Made by a program: the position numbers and the translations under genes
Notes under the pieces: generated by a model
Database searches by the model: none
Told to the model about the DNA's origin: nothing
Seen by the model: the letters and a program-made list of their open reading frames with translations, nothing else
In this document: in pieces, positions 4,340 through 5,410 of the stretch
Layout of the letters: every line of letters begins with the position of its first letter
Numbering within the stretch: the first letter of the stretch is position 1
Assembly: GCA_035528995.1 (NCBI GenBank)
Contig: DATKXO010000324.1
Location: forward strand, 1-5,410
Source of the DNA: DATKXO01 sp035528995
GTDB lineage: Bacteria; Planctomycetota; Phycisphaerae; UBA1845
Reading direction: 5' to 3'
DNA length: 5,410 nt

Positions 4340-5143
4340 ATGACCGACGACACTCCCTTCTATCAGGCCGATGGCCTGAACGTCGAAACGTTTGACGAGC
4401 TGACCGCCCAGGATTTCGCGCCCGGCGACAAGGACGTCGCCTTCTACCTGCGCCAGGCCCGGCGGTTCGGTGGGCCCGTGTTGGACTTGGGCGCCGGCAC
4501 CGGCCGGGTCGCCTGGCCGCTGGCCGAGGCCGGCTTCGACGTTGTCGGCCTGGACCTCTCCGAAGCCATGCTCCGCCGGGCCGCCGCGAAGGGTGATCGC
4601 CACGCACCCGACGTGCGCGAGCGAGTTCGTTTCCTGCCCGGCAACATGGCCGACTTCGACCTCGAACAGCAGTTCGCCCTGGTCATCATCGCCTTCCGGT
4701 CGTTCCAGGCCCTCCTCTCGCCCGAGGACCAGCGCCGCTGCCTCAATTGCATTCACCGCCACCTCAAACCCGGCGGCCGGCTGATTCTCGACCTGTTCGA
4801 CCCTCGCCTCGACCTGTGCGTTCCCGACGCGAAGAACCCCTGCGACAAGCCCACCGTCTGCCACCCCGTTTCGGGCAACAAGGTGGAAATCGAGTTCACT
4901 CGCCTGCGAACCGACCCGCTCCAACAACTGCTCGTCGAGCGCTGGCGGTTTCAGGAGATCGACGACGCCGGCAAGGTCATCCGCGAGGATATCGACCACC
5001 TCGCCCTCCGCTGGACATACCGCCACGAGATGCGGTATCTTTTAGAACTCACCGGTTTCCAGATCGAGGCGGAGTACTCCGATTACGACGAGTCGCCGCC
5101 CGCATACGGCCGGGAACAACTCTGGGTCGTGCGAAAACCGTAG
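4340..5143 (+). CDS. Class I SAM-dependent methyltransferase
   Basis: I place the start at the ATG at 4340, giving 267 residues, because GAAAGGG at 4325-4331 sits 8 nt upstream. A GTG at 4289 in the same frame would add 17 residues encoded by the dispersed repeat and is rejected. The Rossmann-type methyltransferase core is clear: motif I VLDLGAGTGR at 47-56 (SAM binding), GLDLS at 70-74 with the acidic residue for the SAM ribose, FLPGNMADF at 98-106 (motif II region), and HLKPGGRLILDLF at 141-153. The C-terminal part (about 180-267) is a beta-rich segment with alternating charged and hydrophobic residues that may shape the substrate pocket, ending YGREQLWVVRKP. There is no signal peptide or membrane segment, so it should be cytoplasmic. 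Substrate is unknown; the general pattern fits small-molecule methyltransferases, but nothing in the context identifies the acceptor. The gene is complete and its composition matches its neighbours. Confidence 0.9.
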   Translation: MTDDTPFYQADGLNVETFDELTAQDFAPGDKDVAFYLRQARRFGGPVLDLGAGTGRVAWPLAEAGFDVVGLDLSEAMLRRAAAKGDRHAPDVRERVRFLPGNMADFDLEQQFALVIIAFRSFQALLSPEDQRRCLNCIHRHLKPGGRLILDLFDPRLDLCVPDAKNPCDKPTVCHPVSGNKVEIEFTRLRTDPLQQLLVERWRFQEIDDAGKVIREDIDHLALRWTYRHEMRYLLELTGFQIEAEYSDYDESPPAYGREQLWVVRKP

Positions 5144-5211
5144 ACGGCCGCGACGTGTGCTGAGACAACCGTCGCTCGAAGCGAGGCATCACGCCATCGA
5201 AGGGATCTGTC

Positions 5212-5410
5212 ATGAGAAGTTACATGGGTTTCCTTGTGGTCGTGCTGGCCATCGGCGCCGGCGTCTGGTACTCGACCCGGCAGATGACCAGCGACCCCGG
5301 CCAGGTCGTCGGCCTGGTCTTCGGCAACGAGACCGACCAGTCCATCGAGATGCACCTCGTCGTCACCATGATCATGTCCAGAGTCGAAGGCCCCAGGGTC
5401 AAGATCGCCA
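5212..5410 (+). CDS. Membrane-anchored protein of unknown function, 3' end outside the window
   Basis: The ATG at 5212 is preceded by AAGGGA (5200-5205) with 6 nt spacing, and the frame is open to the window end (66 complete codons). The N-terminus MRSYMGFLVVVLAIGAGVWY is a short positive start followed by a hydrophobic stretch of about 15 residues, a signal anchor or uncleaved signal peptide. The next residues are polar with two beta-like runs (VVGLVFG, MHLVVTMIM), presumably outside the cytoplasm. I do not recognise the family. It lies 68 bp after the methyltransferase stop, in the same direction, and could be co-transcribed with it. An in-frame ATG at 5224 would begin at the hydrophobic core and lacks a good ribosome site. 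Confidence 0.7.
   Translation, partial: MRSYMGFLVVVLAIGAGVWYSTRQMTSDPGQVVGLVFGNETDQSIEMHLVVTMIMSRVEGPRVKIA

Overview
This is a GC-rich bacterial window (roughly 60-65% by eye) with small genes separated by unusually long, repeat-filled spacers. No gene fixes the taxon. The gene style, the GC content and several short interspersed repeats that I associate with Planctomycetota/Phycisphaerae-type and Verrucomicrobia-type genomes make a planctomycete-like chromosome my best guess (inference, unverified).

Layout. Positions 1-419 hold the 3' part of an unrecognised, probably N-terminally broken reading frame of lower GC than the rest. Positions 420-1123 have no credible gene. They carry a strong hairpin (446-472) and a degenerate 22-24 bp periodic array with two clean palindromes (724-916). 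A full-length cysteine synthase gene (cysK) lies on the minus strand at 1124-2011. Its first 21 codons are tandemly duplicated just upstream, giving a 24-codon leader frame whose stop overlaps the cysK start codon. Upstream of that is a 42-bp tandem repeat array (about 2095-2278), then a cluster of small hairpins (2422-2530) that looks like an interspersed repeat element.

On the plus strand follow a two-gene toxin-antitoxin module (2702-3309: AbrB-like antitoxin, then a Doc/Fic-family toxin overlapping it by 4 nt), a PhzF-family isomerase (3445-4242), a class I SAM-dependent methyltransferase (4340-5143) preceded by two copies of a short dispersed repeat, and the start of a membrane-anchored protein that runs off the window (5212 onward).

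Functionally the plus-strand genes do not form one pathway. The toxin and antitoxin are a unit. The phzF-like and methyltransferase genes each have their own ribosome binding site and spacer, and there are no phenazine genes nearby. The most interesting structure is upstream of cysK: a duplicated gene start has produced a translationally overlapping leader ORF with a cysteine codon directly before its stop, next to a minisatellite-like array in the presumed promoter region.
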